From NCBI RefSeq assembly GCF_003050835.1, contig NZ_QAOJ01000011.1, forward strand, positions 1 to 64,000: a stretch of 64,000 bases of DNA, read 5' to 3'. The notes beneath the pieces are model-generated. The model was not told the origin of the DNA. It did not search any database and worked only from the letters and a program-made list of their open reading frames with translations. The DNA is from Pseudomonas sp. GV071 (GTDB lineage Bacteria; Pseudomonadota; Gammaproteobacteria; Pseudomonadales; Pseudomonadaceae). Below are positions 19,099-27,637 of this stretch, in pieces. The position numbers and the translations under genes were made by a program. Numbering within the stretch: position 1 is the stretch's first letter; each line of letters opens with the position of its first letter.

Positions 19099-19112
19099 GC
19101 CAATTTATTGGC
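19099..19112 (-). promoter_or_regulatory. FleQ-like palindrome upstream of the exporter genes
   Basis: On the minus strand GCCAATAAATTGGC matches the recalled FleQ consensus at 12 of 14 positions. The two mismatches are symmetrical, so the palindrome is kept. It sits 36 bases upstream of the TolC-like start codon, where binding could block or position RNA polymerase. Confidence 0.5.
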
Positions 19113-19148
19113 GAAACCAACACAACACACACATCTGGAGAAGTACCC

Positions 19149-20504
19149 ATGCCTGCACTAACCCCCTTGTGGAGCAGCGTGCTGCTGGCTTTGGTCTGCG
19201 CTCAAGCGCAGGCCATGAGTCTGTCCGAAGCCATCCAAAGCACCATCGACACCCACCCTGAGCTGCAAGCCAGCATCAACGACCGCCGCTCCACCCTGGA
19301 GCAAGTCAAGGTTGCCAAGGGTGGTTACCTGCCCGTTGTCGATGCGATTGCCGGCTACGGCCGTGAGGAAACCGACAACCCCACCACCCGTGGGCTGACC
19401 GGACACAACAAGGAGCAACTGACGTACGGCACCTCGCAACTGCGTTTGCGCCAGATGATTTTCGATGGCTTCAACACCCCCAATGAAGTGGCCCGCACCG
19501 AAGCCGTGGTCGACTCGCGCGCGTATTACATTCAAGGCACCGCCGAAGACCTGGCCCTGCGCACCATCGAGGTGTACTTGGAAGTATTGAAGCGCCGCGA
19601 GATGGTGGCACTGGCGAAAAACAACCTGCAGGCCCACCAACGCATGGGTGACCAGATTGGCCTGCGCAGCGAACGTGGGGTGGGCAGCGCGGCTGACACC
19701 GACCAGTCCGCCGCTCGTGTGGCCCTGGCGGCCAACAACCTGTACACCGAAGAAGTGAACCTGGCCGACGCCGAGGCCAACTTCTTTAGCGCCGTCGGCC
19801 GCATGCCCGACGAGCTGGAAACACCCGCCTCGATCAAAGGCCAGGTGCCGGAAGACCTCGCCAGCGCGCGGCAAACGGTGATCGACAACAACCCGCTGCT
19901 GAAATCGGCGCAGTCCGATGTCAACGCCGCCGAGAAACAATACGAAGTGGCCAAGTCGCCCTTCTACCCACGCCTGGACGCCGAACTGGCCGCTAACGCC
20001 AACAACAACACCGCCGGTGATGAAGGCCACGACAACTCCTGGCGGGCCGGCGTGGTAATGACCTACAACCTGTTCAACGGCGGCCGCGACAAAGCCAACC
20101 TGCAGTCCTCGGCCTACAAGATCAACCAGGCCATGGACATCCGTAACAATGCCCTGCGGGTGATCAACGAAAACCTCTCGCTGGCCTGGAACGCCATGCA
20201 GAACGCCCGCCTGCAAACCCCGAAAGCGCGCGACTACGCCGACTACACCAAACGTGTGCGCATGGCCTACCAGGACCAGTTCGGCCTCGGCCAACGCACC
20301 CTGCTCGACTTGCTCGACAGTGAAAACGAGCTGTTCACCGCCAACCGCCGCTACGTCGAAGTGCGCTACACCGAAGAGTTCTCGATGTACCGCCTGCAAT
20401 CGGCCATGGGCGACCTGCTACACAAACAAGGCACCGTGCTGCCAACCGAAGCCACCGCCCTCAACGACGTGAAGAGCACAGCGCAACTACCTGCGATGAA
20501 ATAA
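19149..20504 (+). CDS. TolC-family outer-membrane protein of the adhesin secretion system (LapE-like)
   Basis: 451 residues from the ATG at 19149, preceded by TGGAG. An in-frame extension to 18972 lacks a ribosome site and would bury the signal peptide. Residues 1-22 form a Sec signal (SSVLLALVCAQAQA) followed by MSLSEAIQSTIDTHPEL, the usual start of mature TolC-family channels. Two TolC repeats follow, with late YQDQFGLGQRTLLDLLDSENEL, a conserved signature of the second repeat. It would form the outer-membrane duct for the adhesin. In LapA biology the retention module lodges in this pore until LapG cuts. The inner-membrane components follow after a 333-base gap holding a repeat element. Confidence 0.93.
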   Translation: MPALTPLWSSVLLALVCAQAQAMSLSEAIQSTIDTHPELQASINDRRSTLEQVKVAKGGYLPVVDAIAGYGREETDNPTTRGLTGHNKEQLTYGTSQLRLRQMIFDGFNTPNEVARTEAVVDSRAYYIQGTAEDLALRTIEVYLEVLKRREMVALAKNNLQAHQRMGDQIGLRSERGVGSAADTDQSAARVALAANNLYTEEVNLADAEANFFSAVGRMPDELETPASIKGQVPEDLASARQTVIDNNPLLKSAQSDVNAAEKQYEVAKSPFYPRLDAELAANANNNTAGDEGHDNSWRAGVVMTYNLFNGGRDKANLQSSAYKINQAMDIRNNALRVINENLSLAWNAMQNARLQTPKARDYADYTKRVRMAYQDQFGLGQRTLLDLLDSENELFTANRRYVEVRYTEEFSMYRLQSAMGDLLHKQGTVLPTEATALNDVKSTAQLPAMK

Positions 20505-20531
20505 CCCCGTGCGTAAAGCGCACGCCGTTAC

Positions 20532-20712
20532 GTAGGTTGGGTTAAGCGCAGCGCAACCCAACAGGGAGCCCAGAGGGCTCCGCGTGAAGGTCTCCTGAGG
20601 GACAGATACGAACTACCTGCCCGCCTCAAGACCGCTACGCGTAAGCCAGATGACCGACAAGCGCCGGCCTCTGGCCGGCCTGTTGGGCTTCGCTGCGCTC
20701 AACCCAACCTAC
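20532..20712. repeat. MITE-like element with 22-bp inverted ends, copy 1
   Basis: A 181-base segment begins GTAGGTTGGGTTAAGCGCAG and ends with its reverse complement apart from one base in the 22-bp terminal repeats. Its right-hand portion (from about 20652, GACCGACAAGCGCCGG to AACCCAACCTA) is nearly the same as the right part of the element at 42446-42571. It contains no gene. It separates the TolC-like gene from the ABC transporter gene. Confidence 0.8.
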
Positions 20713-20837
20713 TCGATAGCGTATGTATCAGCCCCGACGTTTGAAGTCCGGCGACGATTGTCTGAACCCCTCTACAACGGTGTGTTCACACAGCAGTCAG
20801 CCGAGTTCTCAAGGTCTGAATCAGGAGTAGCAAGACT

Positions 20838-22997
20838 GTGACCACCATGGAACGGGCCGGCCCCTCCGGCGATCCGCGGTTAGACCATGACGACCCGTTG
20901 CTCGACGGGTTGTTGATCCTCTGCAACCTGCACAATTGCTCCGCCAGCCGCGGCAGCCTGAGCGCCGGCTTGCCGATGCCCGAACAACGCCTGAGCCCCG
21001 AACTGCTGCCCCGCGCCGCAGCCCGCGCCGGTCTGCAAGCACGTTTGCTGCGCCGGGAACTGAAAGCCATTTCCGCCCTCAACCTGCCGGTGCTGCTGCT
21101 GTTCAAAGGCGGGCGCTGCGCCGTGTTGCGTGAATGGGGGCCGAACAATCAGGCGCTGATTCTGCCCAGCGAGGCCGAAGGCGGCGAGCAATGGGTCAGC
21201 CGCGAGCAGCTGCAAAACGAATACGCCGGCCAGGCGCTGTTCGCCCGCCCCCGCCACGAACTGGAAGACTTGCGCACCCCGCTGGTGCCAAGGGTCGAGG
21301 CGTGGTTTCGCGACACCCTGAAGCTATCGCGCTGGCTGTACGCCGACGCCATTCTCGCCAGCCTGCTGATCAACCTGCTGGGCATGATGGTGCCGCTGTT
21401 CGTGATGCAAACCTACGACCGGGTGGTGCCCAACCAGGCCACCGCGACCTTGTGGGTACTGTCCATCGGCCTGTTGCTGGGCACGATTTTCGAACTGCTG
21501 CTACGGGTGCTGCGCTCGCACTTGCTGGATGTCGCCGGCAAGAAAACCGACGTGGTGCTGTCGGCCACCCTGTTCGAACGCATCACGGGCATGTCCATGA
21601 TCGCCCGCCCGGCCAGCGTCGGCGGCTTTGCCCAGAGCATCCACGACTTCCAGGGCCTGCGTGAATTTCTCACCGCCGTAACCCTGACCAGCATCATCGA
21701 CCTGCCCTTCGCCCTGCTGATGATCATCGTCATCGGCCTGCTCGGTGGCTGGATCGTGATAATCCCGCTGCTGGCCTTCCCCATCACCATCGGTTTTGCC
21801 CTGATCATCCAGTCACGCCTGCGCGACACGGTGCAGAAAAGCCTGGCCCTGGGTGCTGAGCGCCAAGCCCTGCTGATCGAAACCCTCAGTGGCCTGGAAA
21901 CCCTGAAAGCCTGCAGCGCCGAAAGCGAGCGTCAGCACAAATGGGAAACCACCCACGGCGCCATGACCCGCCTGGATGCCCACGCGCGCAACCTGTCGGC
22001 CCTGGCCACCAATGGCACGCTGTTTCTGCAGCAGTTCTCCGGCATGGCGACGATCATCGCCGGGGTGTATTGCATCATCGACGGCAACCTCAGCGTCGGC
22101 GCTCTGGTTGCCTCCTACATGCTCGGCAGCCGGGTAATGGCGCCACTGGGACAGATCGCCGGGTTGATCACCCGCTACCAGCAAGCACAAATCACCATGC
22201 GCAGCACCGACGCGATGATGAGCATGCCGCAAGAGCGCCAGGCCAAGCAGCGTCCGCTGGAGCGCACCCACCTCAAGGGCGCGCTGGACATGCACAAAGT
22301 CAGCTTCACCTACCCCGGCGCCAGCGCCCCGGCCCTGGTCGGTGCCAGCCTGCACATGCAGGCCGGCGAACGCATCGGCATCATCGGCCGCAGCGGCTCG
22401 GGCAAAAGCACCCTGGCGCGGCTGATCATGGGTTTCTACACCCCCGAAGAAGGCCAACTGCTGCTCGATGGCCTCGACCTGCGCCAACTCGACGTTGCCG
22501 ACCTGCGCCACCAGATCGGTTACGTCGCCCACGACTTGCCGCTGTTGTCTGGCAGCCTGCGCGACAACCTGACCCTCGGCGCCCGCTACGTCAGCGACGC
22601 ACGGATGCTGGAAGTGGCCGAGATGACCGGCGTCAACGAGCTGGCCCGGGCGCACCCGCAAGGCTTCGAACGACCGGTGGGTGAACGCGGCCAACTGCTC
22701 TCCGGCGGCCAGCGCCAAGCCGTACTGCTGGCCCGCGCACTGCTGCTCGACCCACCGATTCTGGTGCTCGACGAACCCACCAGCGCCATGGACAACGCCA
22801 GCGAAGAAGCACTGAAAGCCAAGCTGCAAACCTGGGTCCAGGGCAAGACCGTGCTGCTGATCACCCACCGCACCTCGATGCTCAGCCTGGTCGATCGCCT
22901 GGTGGTGCTCGACAACGGCCAGGTGATGGCCGACGGGCCGAAAGAAGCAGTCATCGATGCCCTGCGCAAAGGCCGCATTGGCCAGGCCTCGGTGTGA
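20838..22997 (+). CDS. Type I secretion ABC transporter/permease of the adhesin system (LapB-like)
   Basis: 719 residues from a GTG at 20838 that follows AGGAG at ideal spacing. Residues 1-140 form a degenerate C39-peptidase-like domain without the catalytic Cys/His arrangement, as in LapB/HlyB exporters. The membrane domain spans about 155-430 with several hydrophobic segments (YADAILASLLINLLGMMVPL and onward). The nucleotide-binding domain has Walker A GRSGSGKST (near 515), signature LSGGQRQ (near 622) and Walker B ILVLDEPTS. It would energise export of the giant adhesin across the inner membrane. The periplasmic adaptor gene follows 32 bases downstream. Its N-terminus is clearly related to, but diverged from, my recollection of LapB from P. 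fluorescens. Confidence 0.93.
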   Translation: MTTMERAGPSGDPRLDHDDPLLDGLLILCNLHNCSASRGSLSAGLPMPEQRLSPELLPRAAARAGLQARLLRRELKAISALNLPVLLLFKGGRCAVLREWGPNNQALILPSEAEGGEQWVSREQLQNEYAGQALFARPRHELEDLRTPLVPRVEAWFRDTLKLSRWLYADAILASLLINLLGMMVPLFVMQTYDRVVPNQATATLWVLSIGLLLGTIFELLLRVLRSHLLDVAGKKTDVVLSATLFERITGMSMIARPASVGGFAQSIHDFQGLREFLTAVTLTSIIDLPFALLMIIVIGLLGGWIVIIPLLAFPITIGFALIIQSRLRDTVQKSLALGAERQALLIETLSGLETLKACSAESERQHKWETTHGAMTRLDAHARNLSALATNGTLFLQQFSGMATIIAGVYCIIDGNLSVGALVASYMLGSRVMAPLGQIAGLITRYQQAQITMRSTDAMMSMPQERQAKQRPLERTHLKGALDMHKVSFTYPGASAPALVGASLHMQAGERIGIIGRSGSGKSTLARLIMGFYTPEEGQLLLDGLDLRQLDVADLRHQIGYVAHDLPLLSGSLRDNLTLGARYVSDARMLEVAEMTGVNELARAHPQGFERPVGERGQLLSGGQRQAVLLARALLLDPPILVLDEPTSAMDNASEEALKAKLQTWVQGKTVLLITHRTSMLSLVDRLVVLDNGQVMADGPKEAVIDALRKGRIGQASV

Positions 22998-23029
22998 CGT
23001 CAACGAATTGAGTGTGTAACGGGAATCCC

Positions 23030-24388
23030 ATGGACCTGAGCCAACCCCCACGCGGCTATTTTTCCAGCCTGCGGCAGAAGAAGCAGGACACCGAGTTCAT
23101 GCCGGAAGTCGACGGCGTGGTCCGCGAAGACTCCCCCTGGCTGTCACGCATCACCTTGTGGGCCACCTGCGCCCTGCTGCTCACCGCCCTCGGCTGGGCG
23201 CACTTTGCCGTGCTCGATGAAGTCACCACCGGCGAGGGCAAAGCCATTCCCTCGAGCAAGGTGCAAGTGATCCAGAACCTCGAAGGCGGCATCGTCACCG
23301 AGATCTTCGTGCGCGAAGGGCAGATGGTGAACAAGGGCGACAAACTGATGCGCCTGGACGACACCCGTTTTCTCTCCAACCGTGGCGAAACCGAAGCCGA
23401 TCGCCTGGCGCTGGTGGCGCGGGTCGAGCGCCTGTCTTCCGAAGCCGAAGGGCGGCCGATGGCGCTCTCCCCCGACATTCTGGAAAAGGCCCCGCAACTG
23501 GCGGCCGACGAATTGGCGCTGTACAGCTCGCGGAAAAAACACCTGGAAAGCGAACAGCGCACCCTCAACGAACAGCTGCGGCAGAAAACCCAGGAACTGG
23601 CCGAATTCCGCTCCAAGGTCGAGCAATACCGCTCCAGCCTCGGCCTGCTGCAACAAGAGCTGAACATGTCCGAACCGCTGGTGGGCACCGGCGCGATTTC
23701 GCCAGTGGAAATCCTCCGCCTGCGCCGCAGCGCCGTGGAAATCCGCGGTTCGTTGAACTCCACCTCGTTGGCCATTCCGCGCGCCGAAGCGGCCATCGAT
23801 GAGATCAAAAGCAAAATGCAGGAATCCGACCTGGCCTTTCGTTCCGACGCCTCGAAAGAGCTCAACGAAAAACGCACCGAACTGCAGAAAATCACCGCCA
23901 CCAGCGTCGCCATCGACGACCGGGTCACCCGCACCACCGTGGTTTCACCGGTGCACGGGATCATCAAGACCCTGAAGATCAACACCATCGGCGGCGTGGT
24001 GCAGCCGGGTAGCGACATGCTGGAAGTGGTGCCGTTGGAAGACAACCTGCTGATCGAAGCGAAAGTCCGCCCGCAGGACGTGGCGTTTCTGCACCCTGGA
24101 CAGAATGCGATGGTGAAATTCACCGCGTATGACTACACGATTTATGGCGGGCTGAAAGCCAAGCTGGAGCTGATTTCTGCGGACACGGTGACGGACGACA
24201 AGGGCAATAGCTTTTATCTGATTCAAGTGCGCACCGATAAAAACCATCTGGGCACCGATGAACATCCGTTGCTGATTATTCCGGGGATGGTGGCCAATGT
24301 CGGGATCGTGACCGGGCACAAGAGCGTGTTGGATTACCTGCTCAAACCCGTACTCAAAGCGCGCTCGGAAGCCATGCGCGAACGGTGA
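23030..24388 (+). CDS. HlyD-family periplasmic adaptor of the adhesin secretion system (LapC-like)
   Basis: I use the ATG at 23030 (MDLSQPPRGYF, 452 residues); a GTG six codons upstream is possible but has no better ribosome site. There is one membrane anchor at about 45-65 (TLWATCALLLTALGWAHF), then a biotinyl-lipoyl-like strand pair (VQVIQNLEGGIV), a long coiled coil (about 150-300) and the C-terminal HlyD signature region (VVSPVHGIIKTL, PGMVANVGIVTG). It bridges the ABC transporter and the TolC-like channel. The size and the order after the ABC gene match lapC-type operons. Confidence 0.93.
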   Translation: MDLSQPPRGYFSSLRQKKQDTEFMPEVDGVVREDSPWLSRITLWATCALLLTALGWAHFAVLDEVTTGEGKAIPSSKVQVIQNLEGGIVTEIFVREGQMVNKGDKLMRLDDTRFLSNRGETEADRLALVARVERLSSEAEGRPMALSPDILEKAPQLAADELALYSSRKKHLESEQRTLNEQLRQKTQELAEFRSKVEQYRSSLGLLQQELNMSEPLVGTGAISPVEILRLRRSAVEIRGSLNSTSLAIPRAEAAIDEIKSKMQESDLAFRSDASKELNEKRTELQKITATSVAIDDRVTRTTVVSPVHGIIKTLKINTIGGVVQPGSDMLEVVPLEDNLLIEAKVRPQDVAFLHPGQNAMVKFTAYDYTIYGGLKAKLELISADTVTDDKGNSFYLIQVRTDKNHLGTDEHPLLIIPGMVANVGIVTGHKSVLDYLLKPVLKARSEAMRER

Positions 24389-24431
24389 TTTGACGGTACT
24401 CCGTAGGTGAGCGAATGAAGACCTTCGAGTC

Positions 24432-25052
24432 TTAAAACCCCTCCGCCACCAACGCCTGCTTCACCGCCGGCCGCGCCTTGAACGCCTCACGAAACCGCGT
24501 CAACGCCTGCAGCTCGTCCAGCTTGCCACCTACCCGCCCTGCCCACCCGGCAAACACCCCCAGGTACGCATCAGCAATGGTGTAGCGCTCTGCAACCAGA
24601 AATTCCTGGCCCTGCAAGTGCCGATCAATATGCGCAAACGCCGCGTAAAGCTGCTCCAACGCCTGCGCCCGAATCCCGGCATGGGCGCCCTCATCCGCGC
24701 TGTAACGCTCCGGCCGATTCAACGGCCGAAAGCCACCCACATGCACCTCAGAAGCCAGATAGCCAATCCAACTCTGAATCTGCGCCCGCTCCACACTGCC
24801 CACCGGCGCGAACAAGGTAGTCGCCGGTTTCAGGTCAGCCAGGAACGGCAGAATCGCGCTGTTCTCGGTAATGATCCGGCCATCATCCAACTGCAACACC
24901 GGCACCCGACCCAAGGGGTTGATCTGGTGAATCGGCGAGTCCGCCGTGCGCAACACCACGCGCTCCACCTGAATCGGCAAGTCCAGTTCATGCACAACAA
25001 CATGGGCGGCAAACGAGCACGCGCCGGGGGAGATATACAGGGTGGTGGTCAT
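24432..25052 (-). CDS. Glutathione S-transferase family protein
   Basis: 206 residues with the two-domain GST layout. The N-terminal thioredoxin-like fold starts MTTTLYISPGACSFAAHVVVHEL, with Ser13 in the ACS motif as candidate glutathione-activating residue (as in beta/GstA-like GSTs) and the cis-proline motif GRVPVLQL, then ENSAILPFL, the glutathione gamma-glutamyl-binding segment. The helical C-terminal domain has the N-capping-type motif AERYTIADAYLGVFAGW. It probably conjugates or reduces an electrophile, but no substrate is evident. It converges with the secretion operon and is separated from exbD by a REP palindrome, so it is probably its own unit. Confidence 0.88.
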   Translation of the reverse strand: MTTTLYISPGACSFAAHVVVHELDLPIQVERVVLRTADSPIHQINPLGRVPVLQLDDGRIITENSAILPFLADLKPATTLFAPVGSVERAQIQSWIGYLASEVHVGGFRPLNRPERYSADEGAHAGIRAQALEQLYAAFAHIDRHLQGQEFLVAERYTIADAYLGVFAGWAGRVGGKLDELQALTRFREAFKARPAVKQALVAEGF

Positions 25053-25087
25053 GGGGATCCTTAAGACTCGGGAGCGAGGTTTGCCCT

Positions 25088-25148
25088 ATCGCGGCTAAAG
25101 CCGCTCCTACGGATTGTGCAGCCTCGTAGGAGCGGCTTCAGCCGCGAT
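25088..25148. repeat. REP-type palindrome
   Basis: Two 23-base arms (25088-25110 and 25126-25148), complementary at 22 of 23 positions, flank a 15-base loop. The core GCGGCT-AAGCCGCTCCTAC is a familiar intergenic repeat of P. fluorescens-group genomes. It lies between exbD and the glutathione transferase gene, where it may also act as a transcript end. Confidence 0.85.
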
Positions 25149-25229
25149 GCTGTTTAACCTTCACTAGCAGAAGAAAATAGGCCGCCCTGCCCCTGCCTGA
25201 AGAAGGGCGACCAAAACCGGTTGTTTTGA

Positions 25230-25631
25230 TTAGCGCGCGGTAATGACCGAGAGCTTGGTAATTCCTGCCCGCTCGATCGAAGCCATGGCCTTAGCCACCT
25301 GGCCGTAGTCCACTTTCTCGTCGGCCTGCAGCTGAACGCGCAGTTCGGCATCTTTGGCCTTGGCGGTTTCCAGGTTGCCTTGCAGCAGTTCCAGCTGAAC
25401 TTCGTCTTTGTTGATGAAGAACTTGCCGTCGCCGTCGATGCTTACCACCAGCGGATCTTTCTGCTCGACCGGCGCCACCGCTTCGGTCTTCGGCAGGTTG
25501 ATCGGAATGGCGTTGGTCAGCAGCGGCGCGGTAACGATGAACACCACCAGCAGCACCAGCATCACATCCACCAGTGGCGTTACGTTGATCTCGCTGAGTA
25601 CTTCATCGCTGTCTTGAGTGGAGAAGGCCAT
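25230..25631 (-). CDS. exbD: Biopolymer transporter ExbD
   Basis: 133 residues, the usual ExbD size. A short cytoplasmic N-terminus with the conserved SEINVTPLVDVMLVLLVVFIV segment contains the single membrane helix and the essential Asp (VD, residue 22) that carries protons. A periplasmic domain follows (VVSIDGDGKFFINKDEV). ExbD with ExbB forms the proton-driven motor that energises TonB. Its start codon overlaps the exbB stop by one base (TAATG), so the two are translationally coupled. In this chromosome the nearest client would be ferri-pyoverdine uptake. Confidence 0.95.
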   Translation of the reverse strand: MAFSTQDSDEVLSEINVTPLVDVMLVLLVVFIVTAPLLTNAIPINLPKTEAVAPVEQKDPLVVSIDGDGKFFINKDEVQLELLQGNLETAKAKDAELRVQLQADEKVDYGQVAKAMASIERAGITKLSVITAR

Positions 25632-26338
25632 TACGACGCCTCCTTCACTTTCTGCGCAGGGGCTTTGCCGCCTGGCAGCTGGATCAGTTTGAACGCGGAC
25701 TTCTGCGCCAGGCTGTAGAAGTCATGGGCGAAATCGTCGAGGTCGGCGGAGTTGAGTTTCAGGCGACGCAGGAAGTAGTTGTAAACCAGCACCGCCGGTA
25801 CCGCGACGGCGATACCCACACCGGTGGCAACCAGGGCTGCACCGATAGGACCAGCTACCGTTTCCAGGCTGGCGGAACCGGCGGCGCTGATACCTTTCAG
25901 GGCTTCCATGATGCCCCACACGGTGCCGAACAGACCGATAAAGGGCGAGGTGCTGCCGATCGAAGCGACCACTGCCAAGCCCGATTCCAGGGAGCGGCGC
26001 TCACGCTGGATCTGCTGACGCAGGGCACGCTCGAGGCGGTCCTGGTGGTTGATCGCCTGGCTCAGGTCCTGGGCTTGTTCATGCACCTGGATAGCACCAA
26101 AGCCGGCCTGGGCCACACGCGATACTGCGCCCGGCTGGGCATTCACCAACTCGGCCGCGCCATCCAGGCTGGAGGCGCCCCAGAACAGCTTCTGGAACTT
26201 GCGGTCCTGGCGCTTCAGGCGGCCGAACTGCAGGGCCTTCAACAGGGCCAGGCCCCAGGTCAGCACGGAGAAGCCGACCAGCAGCCAGATGACCGCGCTT
26301 TCAATAGATTCGAGGGGGGATGTGGCCAGTAAGCTCAT
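25631..26338 (-). CDS. exbB: ExbB, TonB-system energising protein (MotA/TolQ/ExbB family)
   Basis: 235 residues. The first helix is near residues 15-35 (AVIWLLVGFSVLTWGLALL), followed by a large cytoplasmic loop and two more helices containing the family core SIGSTSPFIGLFGTVWGIMEAL and GPIGAALVATGVGIAVAVPAVLVYNYF. It forms the channel scaffold around ExbD. tonB lies 65 bases upstream and exbD overlaps downstream. The gene order tonB-exbB-exbD is that of one pseudomonad TonB system. Confidence 0.95.
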   Translation of the reverse strand: MSLLATSPLESIESAVIWLLVGFSVLTWGLALLKALQFGRLKRQDRKFQKLFWGASSLDGAAELVNAQPGAVSRVAQAGFGAIQVHEQAQDLSQAINHQDRLERALRQQIQRERRSLESGLAVVASIGSTSPFIGLFGTVWGIMEALKGISAAGSASLETVAGPIGAALVATGVGIAVAVPAVLVYNYFLRRLKLNSADLDDFAHDFYSLAQKSAFKLIQLPGGKAPAQKVKEAS

Positions 26339-26403
26339 GATTCAACTCTCTCTGTAATTTTCTAATTCTGTAAATTTCTGCTGATGCGTATTCGGAGCTG
26401 CAG

Positions 26404-27213
26404 TTACCGCGGCATCTTGAATTCCAGCGGTACCACGACCCAGCCATCGATGGCCTGGCCGCCCTGCTTGGAGGGCACGAAGGTCCAACGCTTTACCGCT
26501 TGTATCGCTGACTTATCCAACAGCTCACGGCCGCTGGAGGTTTGAATCTGGATCTCCGCCGGGCTGCCATTGGCCAGTACCCGAACGCGCAACAACACCG
26601 TGCCTTCCCAACCGCGCCGCTGTGCCAGGGGCGGGTACTCCGGCTGCGGGTTCTTCAAATACGCCGCGTATGATGGCGGCGAAGGTGGTGCCGGTGGCGC
26701 TGGTGGAGCGGGTGTCGGTGCTGGCGCGGCTACCGGAGGGGGTGTTGGCGCTGGCGGTGGTGGCTCGACCGGTTTCGGTACAGGCTTGGGCGGTGGTGCC
26801 GGTTTCGGTTTCGGAATCGGTTTGGGCGCAGGTTTGGCGGCCAGCTCATCCACCACGGGTGGTGGTGGCTCCACAACCGGTGGCGGCGGAGGTGGTGGTG
26901 GAGGCGGTTCCACCACCGGCGGTGCCGGCCGGGTGAACTCGATTTCCATCGGCGGAATCTCCGGCGGCACCACCGGCAACGGCGGTGTGCTTTGCTGATT
27001 CAGCCAATAGATCAGGCCCCCGTGGGCGACCACAGCGAGGATCGCCAACAACACTTTTTCCCGACGACTCAGGGCGCCGACCGGAGCGACGTGATGACGA
27101 CGGCTGTGCGCCAATGGCTCGCGATGGCGATGGCCGAGATCGACCAGATCGGCACTGGCCGGCGTCTGCTGCCACAGCCGCTGCGTTGTCGCGGCGGTTT
27201 GAACATTGCCCAT
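26404..27213 (-). CDS. tonB: Energy transducer TonB with cytoplasmic N-terminal extension
   Basis: 269 residues from the ATG at 27213, which follows AAGGAG; an upstream in-frame start would add 17 residues without a good ribosome site. Unlike enteric TonB, the membrane helix starts only at about residue 53 (KVLLAILAVVAHGGLIYWL), so there is a cytoplasmic extension of about 50 residues rich in His and Arg, as known for P. aeruginosa TonB1. A Pro-rich spacer (about 80-180, with Pro-Pro and Lys-Pro runs) spans the periplasm. The C-terminal domain has YPPLAQRRGWEGTVLLRV and SSGRELLDKSAIQAVKRWTF, the TonB box-binding fold. It drives TonB-dependent siderophore receptors. Confidence 0.95.
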   Translation of the reverse strand: MGNVQTAATTQRLWQQTPASADLVDLGHRHREPLAHSRRHHVAPVGALSRREKVLLAILAVVAHGGLIYWLNQQSTPPLPVVPPEIPPMEIEFTRPAPPVVEPPPPPPPPPPVVEPPPPVVDELAAKPAPKPIPKPKPAPPPKPVPKPVEPPPPAPTPPPVAAPAPTPAPPAPPAPPSPPSYAAYLKNPQPEYPPLAQRRGWEGTVLLRVRVLANGSPAEIQIQTSSGRELLDKSAIQAVKRWTFVPSKQGGQAIDGWVVVPLEFKMPR

Positions 27214-27637
27214 GTAAAACTCCTTGGGATTGCTTACTTCGTTAGCCAACAGCACAGTGGCCAACGAGCACTCGACAGGGCAAAAAGGCCATTGCAGAGC
27301 GGTCTTAAGGTGTTGGGGGCAATGATTGGGGAAAGGGCTTATCTCAAAAAGTAACTTTTTCCTATTTTGTAATAACGTTATGGAATTACTATTTTTAAGT
27401 CACTGTTATTTAACGATATTTTATTTTTATGCCGCGAAAGGCATAAAAAACATGCTTTTTAGGCATTGAAAGAAAAAGCGGGCGTTCAAAAGCATCGAGG
27501 CTGAAGCCGCTCCCACAAACAGCTCGGTCCGTGTGGGAGAGGCTTCAGCCTCGAGTGTTGAGTTTGCTGTGGTCGAAGGCCTAGGTCGGGGAGCGCTGTT
27601 GGCAGAAGAACGCCGCCACTTATCCGCACTCAAAAAA
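27214..27637. other. Intergenic region upstream of tonB: AT-rich stretch and REP palindrome
   Basis: This 424-base gap lies between tonB and the 3' end of pvdL, both on the minus strand. Bases 27340-27430 are strongly AT-rich and should hold the tonB promoter. I looked for a Fur box (GATAATGATAATCATTATC) and found no convincing match. The part nearest pvdL holds the palindrome listed next, probably the end of the pvdL message. No gene is apparent. Confidence 0.5.
27496..27553. repeat. REP-like palindrome downstream of pvdL
   Basis: Arms 27496-27516 and 27533-27553 (CGAGGCTGAAGCCGCTCCCAC and its complement) pair at 20 of 21 positions around a 16-base loop. It is related in layout to the repeat at 25088-25148 but has a different core. 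It is about 85 bases beyond the pvdL stop codon. Confidence 0.8.

Larger units (their letters stand above)
18691..19148. promoter_or_regulatory. Divergent control region between the adhesin and its exporter genes
   Basis: This 458-base gap is AT-richer than its surroundings and must hold both divergent promoters. It contains two sequences resembling the FleQ consensus (listed separately) and a perfect 6-bp inverted repeat, TGATGC-CTT-GCATCA, at 18800-18814, about 110 bases upstream of the adhesin start. I could not fix either transcription start by eye. No RNA gene or credible ORF is seen. Confidence 0.6.

Noticed and set aside
20650..20841. 63-codon frame between the TolC-like and ABC genes
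   Set aside because: Most of it lies inside the repeat element, and no ribosome site or conserved motif is seen.
26570..26998. Gly-rich 142-codon plus-strand frame
   Set aside because: It is the complement of the proline-rich spacer of TonB (Pro codons CCN read as Gly on the other strand).
27340..27440. Fur box upstream of tonB
   Set aside because: The DNA is AT-rich and TonB genes are often Fur-regulated, but no stretch aligns well to the 19-bp consensus by eye.
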